Source: an uncultured Rhizobiaceae group bacterium (GTDB lineage Bacteria; Pseudomonadota; Alphaproteobacteria; Rhizobiales; Rhizobiaceae). From it: a stretch of 33,308 bases of DNA. The notes beneath the pieces are model-generated. The model saw only the letters and a program-made list of their open reading frames with translations. It did no database searches and had not been told where the DNA came from. The DNA is taken from positions 1 through 33,308 of the forward strand of contig CALDZF010000267.1 of the NCBI GenBank assembly GCA_937944165.1, written 5' to 3'. Shown here piece after piece: positions 17,774-27,445 of the stretch (position 1 is its first letter; every line of letters starts with the position of its first letter). The position numbers and the translations under genes are program-made.

Positions 17774-18475
17774 ATGATGCATCCTAAAGTCATGGTTGTT
17801 GAGGATGAAGAGGCGCTCTCGGAATTGCTCAAGTATAATCTGGTAGCTGAGGGGTATGAAGTTGAGATTATTGATCGTGGTGATGATGCGGTATTAAGAT
17901 TACGTGAGACGGTTCCTGATTTGCTTTTGCTGGATTGGATGTTACCTGGCTTATCTGGTATAGAGCTTTGTCGACGTGTTCGTATGCGTAAAGAAACGCA
18001 AGCTTTGCCAATTATAATGTTAACTGCACGCAGTGAAGAGTCTGAACGTATTCGCGGACTTTCTACTGGGGCTGATGATTTTGTGGTAAAGCCATTTTCT
18101 GTCCCTGAATTAATGGCGCGAATTAAAGCGATGTTGCGTCGTTCTAATCCAAATAAAGTTTCTTCTCGCTTAAAAGCCGGTGATATAGAAATTGATAAGG
18201 AATTACACCGGACACATCGTAACGGCCGTGAAGTGCGCCTTGGCCCAACAGAATATAAATTGCTGGAATTTTTAATGAGCGCCCCTGGCAGGGTGTTCTC
18301 ACGTGAGCAGCTGTTGGATGGGGTTTGGGGGCGTAATAATTATGTTGATGAACGCACTGTTGATGTTCATATAGGGCGTTTGCGCCGTTCAATTATAAGA
18401 GGTAAGGAAAAAGACCCGATCCGCACAGTGCGCGGATTGGGGTATTCATTAAATGATAAATTTTTAAAAGCCTAA
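17774..18475 (+). CDS. phoB: Phosphate regulon response regulator PhoB
   Basis: REC domain 'MVVEDEEALSELLKYNL...LLLDWMLPGLSGIELCRRVR' and winged-helix 'GPTEYKLLEFLMSAPGRVFSREQLLDGVWG...TVRGLGYSL'. Confidence 0.95.
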   Translation: MMHPKVMVVEDEEALSELLKYNLVAEGYEVEIIDRGDDAVLRLRETVPDLLLLDWMLPGLSGIELCRRVRMRKETQALPIIMLTARSEESERIRGLSTGADDFVVKPFSVPELMARIKAMLRRSNPNKVSSRLKAGDIEIDKELHRTHRNGREVRLGPTEYKLLEFLMSAPGRVFSREQLLDGVWGRNNYVDERTVDVHIGRLRRSIIRGKEKDPIRTVRGLGYSLNDKFLKA

Positions 18476-18957
18476 CCGTTAGCAGCGCGTTTTACACGTC
18501 GACGGTCAGTAACTGTTTGATAAGCCATACGGCAATGATATTCGCAATATGGTGCATCATCCTTTGGCGAATTACCGCAGAAGTGAAAATCATCTGTCGA
18601 AGGATCACCGTGCGGCCATTTACATGTCTTTTCGGTCAGATCCACCAAATCCAGTTTTTTGCATACAGGCACAGGAATATCTTCAATGATTTGCCTTGCT
18701 GGCATTGAAGGTGCTGTGCGACCCGTTTTGGCCATAGGCCTTGGTCGTGCATTGTAACTGCCGCTAGTGCGAGCAGGTGTTCTTGCTTTTCTATTGCTGC
18801 TTGCAGGTTTTGCACGGCCTGAAAGCCCGAGTCTGTGTACTTTTCCGATTACTGCATTGCGAGTTACGCCACCTAACTCTGCTGCAATTTGGCTAGCGCT
18901 TAATCCATCCGCCCATAATTTACTAAGCGTAGCTACCCTGTCATCTGTCCAAGACAT
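18472..18957 (-). CDS. gcrA: GcrA family cell cycle regulator
   Basis: 'MSWTDDRVATLSKLWADGLSASQIAAELGGVTRNAVIGKVHRLGLSGRAKP' is the conserved GcrA N-terminus. C-terminal 'CKWPHGDP...FHFCG...APYCEYHCRMAYQ'. Start chosen at MSW, preceded by GGAGA. Confidence 0.95.
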   Translation of the reverse strand: MSWTDDRVATLSKLWADGLSASQIAAELGGVTRNAVIGKVHRLGLSGRAKPASSNRKARTPARTSGSYNARPRPMAKTGRTAPSMPARQIIEDIPVPVCKKLDLVDLTEKTCKWPHGDPSTDDFHFCGNSPKDDAPYCEYHCRMAYQTVTDRRRVKRAANG

Positions 18958-18999
18958 GTGTCTCAATCTCCGAATTTTGCAGAATCCGCCCCCGTTCTC

Positions 19000-19014
19000 G
19001 AATTTTTAAAATTC
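19000..19014. repeat. 15-bp palindrome GAATTTT-T-AAAATTC upstream of gcrA
   Basis: Perfect 7-bp arms around one T, ~43 bp upstream of the gcrA start codon. Confidence 0.4.
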
Positions 19015-19280
19015 AAGTTAAAACGCTTCTACTTTGTTATATTTCCTACGATGATACGCTGTAGGTTACGATACTACTCTTTACTAAAGGGAAATAATCA
19101 GACTGAGACTCTCAGCACAAGAGTTGAAATTGAATATCGAATCATTTTTTCACAATATCCCCAACTAAGAGAATCATGTTTCATTTACCTGTGGAAACCA
19201 GAATCTGAATTGCAAGAGTTGCTTGTCATCATGTCAGAAAAATCAATAAAGCTCCCTGCGAAATCCTTTATTTATAACGC

Positions 19281-19309
19281 TTGACCAATGGAGAATGTCA
19301 AAGTATTTT
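19281..19309 (+). promoter_or_regulatory. Candidate sigma70 promoter: TTGACC-N17-TATTTT
   Basis: -35 TTGACC (19281-19286), exact 17-nt spacer, -10 TATTTT (19304-19309). Confidence 0.6.
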
Positions 19310-19347
19310 ATGTGAATAACTTATATTTTGTTCTTGTAAATTTTAAT

Positions 19348-19379
19348 GCCCGTCCTGATGGCGGGTTTTTTGTTTTTTT
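19348..19379 (+). terminator. Intrinsic terminator upstream of argD (leader terminator or sRNA end)
   Basis: CCCGTC-ctgat-GGCGGG stem followed by TTTTTTGTTTTTTT, 54 nt before the argD ATG. Confidence 0.75.
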
Positions 19380-19433
19380 AAAGAACAACACTTTAATTTT
19401 TGTCAGCATAGCGATTCTTTTGGAAAGAACATC

Positions 19434-20624
19434 ATGGGAAAACAACAAAACACTTTTGATATCTATGCTCCACCAGCAATTGAATTTGCTCGCGCAGATG
19501 GGTGTCGACTTTATGATACCGAGGGTAAGGAGTATCTTGATTGTACTTCAGGCATAGCGGTTAATTCATTAGGTCATGGACATCCCCACCTTGTTGAGAC
19601 TTTAAAGAGCCAAGCAGAAGAAATCTGGCATTTGTCAAATTTGTTTGAGATCCCCGGACAGGCAAAACTGGCTGGTCGTCTTTGTGAAAACTCTTTTGCA
19701 GATCGAGTTTTCTTTACCAATTCAGGCGTTGAAGCCATGGAAATGGCAATTAAAACTGCAAGGCGCTATCACTACGCAAAGGGTAATCCTGAACGTGTAA
19801 ATATCATTACGTTTGAAGGGGCTTTTCATGGCAGAAGCACCACAACAATTGCAGCAGGCGGTCAGGCTAAATATCTTGAAGGTTTCGGGCCGATTGCGCC
19901 TGGTTTTATAAATTTGCCATTTGGTGATCATGATGCGCTTAAAGCAGCTATTGATGACAAGACTGCTGCCATTCTGCTTGAGCCAATTCAAGGTGAGGGC
20001 GGTATTAGAGAAGTGCCTGCTCAATGTTTAAAAGGCCTTCGTGAGTTATGCGATAAAGAAGGTATATTGCTGATATTTGATGAAGTTCAAACAGGCGTTG
20101 GCAGATGCGGAAAACTCTTTGCTCATCAAATTCACAATGTCGAGCCGGACATTATGGCAATTGCCAAAGGTATTGGCGGGGGCTTTCCTTTGGGAGCCTG
20201 TATGGCAACAGAAGCAGTTGCACTTGCAATGATACTTGGAACGCACGGCTCTACATTTGGTGGCAATCCATTAGCCATGGCAATTGGTAATGCTGTATTA
20301 GATGTCGTGCTAGAAGACAGTTTTATGGATGAAGTCAATGACAAATCAATTTTGTTTCGTCAACATTTGGCAGAATTGGTTGATACATACCCAGACTTGT
20401 TAGAAGGTGTTCGTGGTCAGGGGCTTTTAATAGGGATTAAAGCCAAGGCGGCTAACCTTGATTTGATTGCTGCAATGCGTGACGTCGGGCTTTTAACTGT
20501 AGGTGCAGGCAATAATGTTATCCGTATTTTGCCACCACTAATAATAAACGAAGATGATATTCGTGCAGTGCGTGACAAAATGGTTGAGGCATTTGATGCT
20601 TATAGAGCAACCCAGAAAGCATAA
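19434..20624 (+). CDS. argD: Acetylornithine/succinyldiaminopimelate transaminase
   Basis: '[22 protein letters not shown]', '[22 protein letters not shown]', '[20 protein letters not shown]', '[20 protein letters not shown]'. Confidence 0.95.
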   Translation: MGKQQNTFDIYAPPAIEFARADGCRLYDTEGKEYLDCTSGIAVNSLGHGHPHLVETLKSQAEEIWHLSNLFEIPGQAKLAGRLCENSFADRVFFTNSGVEAMEMAIKTARRYHYAKGNPERVNIITFEGAFHGRSTTTIAAGGQAKYLEGFGPIAPGFINLPFGDHDALKAAIDDKTAAILLEPIQGEGGIREVPAQCLKGLRELCDKEGILLIFDEVQTGVGRCGKLFAHQIHNVEPDIMAIAKGIGGGFPLGACMATEAVALAMILGTHGSTFGGNPLAMAIGNAVLDVVLEDSFMDEVNDKSILFRQHLAELVDTYPDLLEGVRGQGLLIGIKAKAANLDLIAAMRDVGLLTVGAGNNVIRILPPLIINEDDIRAVRDKMVEAFDAYRATQKA

Positions 20625-20629
20625 AGACC

Positions 20630-21541
20630 ATGTCTTCATCAGTGCGCCATTTTCTTGACATCTCAAGTGTCGATAAGGCTTCCTTAAAAGCTATCATTAA
20701 ATCTGCACACGAGATGAAGTCTAAAGGTAATAAAGAAAAACCTTTAGTGGGAAAAATGCTTGCAATGATTTTTGATAAGCCGTCGACACGAACACGTGTT
20801 TCTTTTGATGTTGGCATGCGTCAACTGGGTGGTGAAACAATTATACTTTCTGGTTCTGAAATGCAGCTTGGGCGTGGGGAAACGATTGCAGATACCGCTA
20901 AAGTGCTTTCGCGATATGTTGATGCAATTATGATTAGAACCACAAACCATGCGCGTGTTTTGGAATTGTCACAAAATGCTACTGTACCGGTTATTAATGG
21001 CCTTACAGATGATAGCCATCCTTGTCAGATTATGGCTGATGTTTTAACCATTGAAGAAATATTAGGTACCTGCGAAGGCAAAAAGATAGTTTGGACAGGT
21101 GATGGTAACAACGTGCTTAATTCATTAATTGAAGCAAGTAGTATATTTAACTATCAGCTTGATATTGCTGTACCTAAAGGACACGAGCCTGATCAAAAAT
21201 ATATTGATTGGTCAAATAGCCGTGGTGCACAGATTAGTGTTAGCCATGATGCAGCAACCGTAGCTTGCAATGCTGATTGTGTAATAACAGACACATGGAC
21301 ATCCATGGGCGCAGAAGAACAAGCCTCGGGGCATAATACATTTATGCCGTATCAGGTAAATGACGCGCTTATGGGTAAAGCAAAGAAGAGTGCAATCTTC
21401 ATGCATTGCTTACCCGCTCACAGGGGGGAAGAAGTTACCGACAGCGTTATTGATAGCCCACAATCGGTTGTCTTTGATGAAGCTGAAAACCGCCTTCATG
21501 CCCAAAAGGCTATTTTGGCTTGGTGTCTAAATAAAATTTAA
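20630..21541 (+). CDS. argF: Ornithine carbamoyltransferase
   Basis: '[17 protein letters not shown]', '[15 protein letters not shown]', '[13 protein letters not shown]'. Confidence 0.96.
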   Translation: MSSSVRHFLDISSVDKASLKAIIKSAHEMKSKGNKEKPLVGKMLAMIFDKPSTRTRVSFDVGMRQLGGETIILSGSEMQLGRGETIADTAKVLSRYVDAIMIRTTNHARVLELSQNATVPVINGLTDDSHPCQIMADVLTIEEILGTCEGKKIVWTGDGNNVLNSLIEASSIFNYQLDIAVPKGHEPDQKYIDWSNSRGAQISVSHDAATVACNADCVITDTWTSMGAEEQASGHNTFMPYQVNDALMGKAKKSAIFMHCLPAHRGEEVTDSVIDSPQSVVFDEAENRLHAQKAILAWCLNKI

Positions 21542-21544
21542 TTA

Positions 21545-22528
21545 ATGAGAAAATTAATGAGTGATGAAACTGTAGAATACCAATTTGCGGGTGAAGATGT
21601 GGTTGTGCCCTTTGCGGTGGAACCATTGGATATTCGTGGGCGGGCTGTGCAGCTTGGGCCGATGTTGGATGCAATTCTTAAACGTCATGACTATCCGCAA
21701 GACATCGCTTTTTTAATGGGAGAAATGATTTCCCTTGCTGTATTATTGGGAACATCACTTAAGTTTGAGGGTAATTTTATTCTGCAAACTCAATCGGATG
21801 GGCCAGTTTCTTTAGCAGTCGTTGATTTTTCAACACCCGATTCAGTAAGGGCATATGCACGCTATAATAAAGAAGGTTACGAAACTGCTTTAAAAGAAGG
21901 CAAAACCAGTCCGCGAGATCTATTGGGTGATGGTATTATGGCGATGACTATAGATCATGGTGAAGATATGCAGCGTTATCAGGGTATTGTTAAGCTGGAT
22001 GGTATTTCATTGGAAGAAGCAGCCCACCAATATTTTCGCCAGTCAGAACAAATTCCAACGCGCATTAAACTCTCTGTCGCGCAAATCTTACGCCCATCAC
22101 CAGATGGTAATGAAACCGAAACGAGTTGGCGTGCAGGCGGTATTTTAGCGCAGTTTTTGCCTGAGTCAGTAGATCGCCAAATACAACGTGATCTACCAAG
22201 TGGCGCTGATGATGAAGAAGATGATTTTGATGAAGATAATGCCTGGCTAGAAGCAATCGCCCTAATGGATACGGTTGGCGATGATGAATTGACAGATCCG
22301 CAACTTAATACAGAACGCTTGTTATATAGATTGTTCCATGAACATGGTGTGCGAGTGTTTGAGGGGACGCCTGTTCTGGATAAATGCACTTGTAGTCGTG
22401 AAAAAGTAGTTTCATTGGTTCAAAGCTTCAAAGACGACCCTGAAAAGCCAATGAAACCAGATGAGACTTTTAAAACAACTTGTGAGTTTTGTAGCACAAG
22501 TTATGAAGTTTCTGCCTCAGAAGTTTAG
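21545..22528 (+). CDS. hslO: Hsp33 family molecular chaperone HslO
   Basis: Hsp33 fold, C-terminal redox zinc motif 'CTCSREKV...CEFCSTSY', downstream of argF. Alternative ATG at 21557. Confidence 0.93.
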   Translation: MRKLMSDETVEYQFAGEDVVVPFAVEPLDIRGRAVQLGPMLDAILKRHDYPQDIAFLMGEMISLAVLLGTSLKFEGNFILQTQSDGPVSLAVVDFSTPDSVRAYARYNKEGYETALKEGKTSPRDLLGDGIMAMTIDHGEDMQRYQGIVKLDGISLEEAAHQYFRQSEQIPTRIKLSVAQILRPSPDGNETETSWRAGGILAQFLPESVDRQIQRDLPSGADDEEDDFDEDNAWLEAIALMDTVGDDELTDPQLNTERLLYRLFHEHGVRVFEGTPVLDKCTCSREKVVSLVQSFKDDPEKPMKPDETFKTTCEFCSTSYEVSASEV

Positions 22529-22607
22529 GCCATTTTAACTGGATTTATGAGTATACGGACTAAACGTTTACCGCATTACAAACTTGTAACTTGCCGAAAT
22601 CATTCTT

Positions 22608-22616
22608 TGCTATAAT
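22608..22616 (+). promoter_or_regulatory. Candidate extended -10 promoter (TGCTATAAT) of the RND operon
   Basis: TGC-TATAAT about 24 bp upstream of the adaptor ATG; no well-spaced -35 seen. Confidence 0.4.
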
Positions 22617-22639
22617 TATATAGGTGTAATCAAGCAGAT

Positions 22640-24028
22640 ATGGTCATGTTGCAGAAGAACGATACATTTGAGCTGGAAGTTGAAGAAGTAATTGGTGAGC
22701 CCGAAAAAAAAGGCTCTTCTTTTATCGCTTTTATTATAACTTTCATACGTGCCATTTTTCAATTGATATTGATGGTGGCCATTCTTTATGGCGGCTTTTT
22801 AGGTATGGAGAAGCTCATTGAAGCCAAGGTTCAACCGCCCAAAAGACCGCCTTTTAAAACCGTTTATACAGTTGATACAATTCCTATAAAAGTCGGTGAT
22901 TTCCAACCTAAAATGGTGGTTTATGGTGAAGTGCAAGCCGCTAAATCGGTCGAACTTCGCTCGCTTGTTGAGGGCAAAATTACGCAAGTTAACCCTAAAT
23001 TACAAGTAGGCGGCAAAGTTGATGAAGGTGAAATACTGTTTCAGGTTGATAAATTTGATTACGAGACAGCAGTAGGCGGTGCAAAATCCAATGCAACTGA
23101 AACCAAGGCAAGAATTGCAGAAAACGAGGCAATGATTGCTATTGAAGAAGCACGTATCACCAGCCTGAAAGAACAACTTGTATTGGCACAAAGTGATCTT
23201 GACCGCATTAAGTTATTACAAAGTCGTGGCAGCGCAACACCGCGCTCTGTAGAAGAACGCGAATTAATTGTCAGTCAACGCTCGCAAGCACTTCAGCAAA
23301 GTGAATTGAACTTGGCGGTAGAAAAAGCCCGCATAGAACAATTAAAAGCTGTGTTGGCAAGATTTCAAAGAGGTATCCAACAAGCCAAACGGGATTTAAA
23401 AGACACTGCGTTTGTTTCACCGATGTCAGGTGTGATTAGAGAAAACAATGCAGCTGTTGGTCGTTTGATTGGTTCAAATGATATGATTATATCCATGTAT
23501 CGTGATGATCTTCTGGAGGCGCGTTTTACACTCACAGATCAGCGGTTCGGACGCATACAATCTGATGAGACAGGTTTGATTGGTCGTGCAGTTGAGGTTA
23601 TCTGGGTTGTTGGTGGCGAAGAATTTAGATACCCTGCAACGATTGACAGAATTGGTGCACAAATAACTTCTGATAGAGGAGGCGTTGAAGTAATTGCACG
23701 TATTGATGGCAACCTTGAAAACGGATTGCTTCGTCCAGGCGCATTTGTTGAAGTGATTGTGCCTGACAAGGCTTTTAGGAAAAATTATAAAGTGCCAGAA
23801 ACTGCTCTTTATGATAATACAACTGTATATGTTGATGTCGATGGCAAGCTTCAATCACGCAAAGTAAAAGTTCTGGCGCGTGATGGTGATGCAATCATAA
23901 TTGATGGAGAACTTGCCGATGGTGATAAGGTTCTCGTAACGCGTATTGCAGAAATCTCAGATGGTTTAAACGTCAGAGCACCTCAACCTGCTCCACAGCC
24001 ACAACAACAAACTGAAACTGGTAGTTAA
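22640..24028 (+). CDS. Efflux RND transporter periplasmic adaptor subunit
   Basis: 462 aa. N-terminal TM, 'VELRSLVEGKITQVNPKLQVGGKVDEGEILFQVD', coiled-coil region, 'DTAFVSPMSGVIREN', immediately upstream of an RND permease. Confidence 0.9.
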   Translation: MVMLQKNDTFELEVEEVIGEPEKKGSSFIAFIITFIRAIFQLILMVAILYGGFLGMEKLIEAKVQPPKRPPFKTVYTVDTIPIKVGDFQPKMVVYGEVQAAKSVELRSLVEGKITQVNPKLQVGGKVDEGEILFQVDKFDYETAVGGAKSNATETKARIAENEAMIAIEEARITSLKEQLVLAQSDLDRIKLLQSRGSATPRSVEERELIVSQRSQALQQSELNLAVEKARIEQLKAVLARFQRGIQQAKRDLKDTAFVSPMSGVIRENNAAVGRLIGSNDMIISMYRDDLLEARFTLTDQRFGRIQSDETGLIGRAVEVIWVVGGEEFRYPATIDRIGAQITSDRGGVEVIARIDGNLENGLLRPGAFVEVIVPDKAFRKNYKVPETALYDNTTVYVDVDGKLQSRKVKVLARDGDAIIIDGELADGDKVLVTRIAEISDGLNVRAPQPAPQPQQQTETGS

Positions 24029-24046
24029 GCAAATGGAGCAAGCTTC

Positions 24047-27000
24047 ATGATAGCAAGAACAATACCAGGTAGAGGCGTTGTAAGCCTTTTTGCAAGACAC
24101 CCTAATGCTGCGAATTTGTTGATGATATTGATGGTGATTTTTGGTGTCTTTGCAATCGGTAAAATCAATACTCAATTTTTCCCAACTGTAGAACGTCAGG
24201 AGGTTAGAATTTCTGTTACCTGGCAAGGCGCAAGTGCTGAAGATGTTGAACGCAATATTATTCAAATCATAGAGCCAGAGGTGCGCTTTATTGATGGCGT
24301 TGATAATATGATTTCTTATGCCAGAGAAGGTGCTGGCTCTATCTCTCTAGAGTTTTTGCCTGACGCGGATATTAAACAAGCTGTTGCCGATGTTGATACG
24401 GCCGTAAAAACAGTTACTAACCTGCCAGAAGGAGCTGATGAACCGGAAGTTGCGAAAGCTTCATTTTTTGACCGGGTTGCAAGGCTTTCGCTTTCAGGTG
24501 ATGTGCCTGAGAGTACATTAAGAATCCACGCCAAGAAAATACGTGATGACTTAATTGAACGCGGCATTGATAAAATCTCTTTTGTCGGGATGCGTGACGA
24601 AGAATTGCAAGTTGAGATTTCAGAACGCGAATTGAGACGTCTAGGGCTTTCAATTTCTGATGTCTCAAACGCCATAGCCAATAACAGCCGCGACACACCA
24701 TCAGGACAATTAAAGGGTGATGTTGAAAAACAAATCCGTGCCTTGGCAGATGTTGAAGACCCTTCAACACTTGAAGAAATAGAAATCAGATCATTTGCCA
24801 CAGGCGAGAAGGTTTTGTTGGGTGACGTTGCAACAATTAAACGAGGTTATGAAGATGGTCAGGCGCTTGGCCTATCAGGTGGAAAGCCTGCCATCCAGAT
24901 TACCGTTGAGCGCGCATTAAGTGCAGATACTTTAAAGACTGCTCGCATTCTGGATACTTATCTAAGCGAAATTGAAGATGCTATGCCACCAGGTATTACG
25001 CTTAAAAAATATGAAGTGCGTGCCGATTCACTTGTGCAACGTATTTCATTGCTTTTTTGGAATGGTGTCTTTGGGCTTGTTTTGGTTGTTGCAACGCTAT
25101 TCATCTTTTTAAATGCACGCATCGCATTTTGGGTAGCCGCTGGCATTCCGGTTGCAATGTTTGCAACGCTTGGGTTCATGCTGGTGATGGGGCAAACAAT
25201 CAACATGATCACGCTTTTTGCAATGATTATGATGTTAGGCGTAATCGTTGATGATGCGATTGTTGTGGGAGAGCATACTGCTTCGCGATTTGAAGCTGGG
25301 GATGAGCCTTTTCAGGCAGCTGAAAATGGGGCAGGTCGAATGTTGACGCCAGTAATGGCTGCCATGATTACCACTATAGCAGCTTTTGCACCGATGTTGC
25401 TGATACGCGATATTATCGGGCAAATCATGGGGGTTATGCCTTATGTCGTAATTGCCGTAATTATCGCAAGCTTGATTGAATGTTTTTTAATTTTGCCAGG
25501 GCATTTGGCTCATACGCTTCAACATAAACCAAGGCGCAGATGGTCTTTTTGGCGGCAGATGTTTTTCTCAATCATCATCGGTGGCATATTAATCGCCGTT
25601 ATGAACAGAGTTTCCAACGGTTCTCTGGATGCAATTGGCCTGTCATTTTTAAAGCCGTTTATAGCCTCGCAGGATGATGGATTAATCAACCTTTTCATTT
25701 TAATGGTAGCAATAGGTTCTCTTATTGCAGGTACACTATTTGAAGGTGTCTTCTGGTTTTTAAAAAAGATTTCACCAAAAAACAAAGGTCCCCATGACCA
25801 AGGTTGGTTTAGAGCCAGGTTTGATAGATCTTTCAATGCTTTCCGTGATGGGCCTTTTAACTGGATGGTACGCCTATCATTTAAATGGCGTTACGTTACA
25901 ATTGCTGTAGCACTAGCAAGTGTTATGGTTTTAGCCGTTGGGCCAATTCGTGGTGAGCAGGTAAAGTTTGTCTTCTTCCCATCACCAGAAGCTGAAAATA
26001 TTCGTGCAAGACTGGTCTTTAACGCAGGCATACCAGAACCACGTGCGATGGAAATTATTACGGAAGCAGAAAATGCTTTGGAGCGCGCTACACGCGAATT
26101 GGTAGATGATGATGAGCAATTGGTAACAGCGGTATTTGCAACATTGGGAAGTGCTGGACGCAGCGTTGGTGATAATTTGGCGGAGTTGCGCGTCCAACTT
26201 TCATCTTCTGAAGTAAGAACTGTGCGCACACCTGATATTGTAAAAGCATGGCGCAAGGCATTGCCTAAACTTGCTGGCGCCAAACGCATAGCAATATTTG
26301 AATCACGCGGTGGCCCTCCGGGACGTGATCTTGATGTTGAAATTATTGGCAGTGATGTATCAACATTAAAGGCAGCAGCAACCCAAGTAATACCGATTGT
26401 TCAGGCCATAAATGGTGCGTCCGGTGTTGCGGATGATTTACCATTTGGCAAACCGGAACTCATCATGCGTCTTTTACCACGTGGCGCTGCCCTTGGTTTC
26501 AGTATTGATGAAGTCGGCAGGCAAGTGCGTGATGCTTTTGATGGCGCAATTCCAAGACGTTTTGCACGTGACGATGATGAAATTACCATACGAGTTTTAA
26601 GAACTAGCAGGGATAAAGGTGGCGATAAACTTCGCAACTTTGAACTTCGGAATCCTGAAGGGCAATTTGTACCACTTGGTGAAGTTGTTGATTTAACCGA
26701 AAAGCAAGGCTTCTCCGCAATTCAGCGTGAAGATGGTAAAACCATTGTTTCCATAACAGCTGATTTGGATACAGATATTGTAACGACTGAAAAAGCCATC
26801 GAAATCCTACAAGCTGGTGAATTGCCCAGACTTATGGACAAAATGGGATTGAACTATCGTTTTGGCGGTAAAGATAAAGAGCGCAAAAAAGCTTTTACTG
26901 ATTTGATTACGGGCATTTATGTCGCTTTGGCAATTATTTATATTGTTCTGGCTTGGGTATTTGGCAGTTATTTTAGGCCTTTGGCTATCATGCTGATTAT

Positions 27001-27442
27001 ACCTTTTGGACTGGTTGGTGCTGTTGTTGGACATTGGGTGTTAGGATTTAAATTGACCATTCTTTCATTCATTGGTTTGCTTGGATTAGCAGGTATTTTA
27101 GTAAATGATTCAATTATCCTGGTTAGCCGTCTTGATGAACGTCTGGATGAAGGAGAAACTTTGCAAGAGGCTGCAATTGGCGCCAGTCGTGATCGCCTGC
27201 GCGCGGTTTTATTAACATCGCTTACAACTATAGGCGGGCTTTTTCCATTAATGTTTGAAAAAAGCCTTCAAGCACAATTTCTTTTGCCCATGGCTATTAC
27301 AATTGTCTTTGGTTTAGGGCTGGCAACGCTGATTGTATTGTTTTTGGTTCCAGCATTTATAGGTATTGGAGACGATTTTAAAAGATTTCTTATCGCTATG
27401 TTTGGTGAAAGAAATTCCAAAGACGTTCAACCTGCTGAATAG
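24047..27442 (+). CDS. Efflux RND transporter permease subunit (AcrB/HAE-like)
   Basis: 1131 aa. 'ITVERALSADTLKTARILD', 'GVIVDDAIVVGEHTASRFEAG', 'LGLAGILVNDSIILVSRLDERLDEG', two repeated RND TM halves. Confidence 0.95.
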   Translation: MIARTIPGRGVVSLFARHPNAANLLMILMVIFGVFAIGKINTQFFPTVERQEVRISVTWQGASAEDVERNIIQIIEPEVRFIDGVDNMISYAREGAGSISLEFLPDADIKQAVADVDTAVKTVTNLPEGADEPEVAKASFFDRVARLSLSGDVPESTLRIHAKKIRDDLIERGIDKISFVGMRDEELQVEISERELRRLGLSISDVSNAIANNSRDTPSGQLKGDVEKQIRALADVEDPSTLEEIEIRSFATGEKVLLGDVATIKRGYEDGQALGLSGGKPAIQITVERALSADTLKTARILDTYLSEIEDAMPPGITLKKYEVRADSLVQRISLLFWNGVFGLVLVVATLFIFLNARIAFWVAAGIPVAMFATLGFMLVMGQTINMITLFAMIMMLGVIVDDAIVVGEHTASRFEAGDEPFQAAENGAGRMLTPVMAAMITTIAAFAPMLLIRDIIGQIMGVMPYVVIAVIIASLIECFLILPGHLAHTLQHKPRRRWSFWRQMFFSIIIGGILIAVMNRVSNGSLDAIGLSFLKPFIASQDDGLINLFILMVAIGSLIAGTLFEGVFWFLKKISPKNKGPHDQGWFRARFDRSFNAFRDGPFNWMVRLSFKWRYVTIAVALASVMVLAVGPIRGEQVKFVFFPSPEAENIRARLVFNAGIPEPRAMEIITEAENALERATRELVDDDEQLVTAVFATLGSAGRSVGDNLAELRVQLSSSEVRTVRTPDIVKAWRKALPKLAGAKRIAIFESRGGPPGRDLDVEIIGSDVSTLKAAATQVIPIVQAINGASGVADDLPFGKPELIMRLLPRGAALGFSIDEVGRQVRDAFDGAIPRRFARDDDEITIRVLRTSRDKGGDKLRNFELRNPEGQFVPLGEVVDLTEKQGFSAIQREDGKTIVSITADLDTDIVTTEKAIEILQAGELPRLMDKMGLNYRFGGKDKERKKAFTDLITGIYVALAIIYIVLAWVFGSYFRPLAIMLIIPFGLVGAVVGHWVLGFKLTILSFIGLLGLAGILVNDSIILVSRLDERLDEGETLQEAAIGASRDRLRAVLLTSLTTIGGLFPLMFEKSLQAQFLLPMAITIVFGLGLATLIVLFLVPAFIGIGDDFKRFLIAMFGERNSKDVQPAE

Positions 27443-27445
27443 GTT

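Noticed and set aside
18958-19284. 108-aa plus-strand ORF in the gcrA-argD spacer
   Set aside because: Starts at a GTG immediately next to the gcrA start, no SD, no recognisable motif; the internal ATG at 19051 also lacks an SD. Kept only as unexplained spacer.
24316-24801. 161-aa minus-strand ORF
   Set aside because: Antisense to the RND permease; Ser-rich shadow of codon bias with no family motif.
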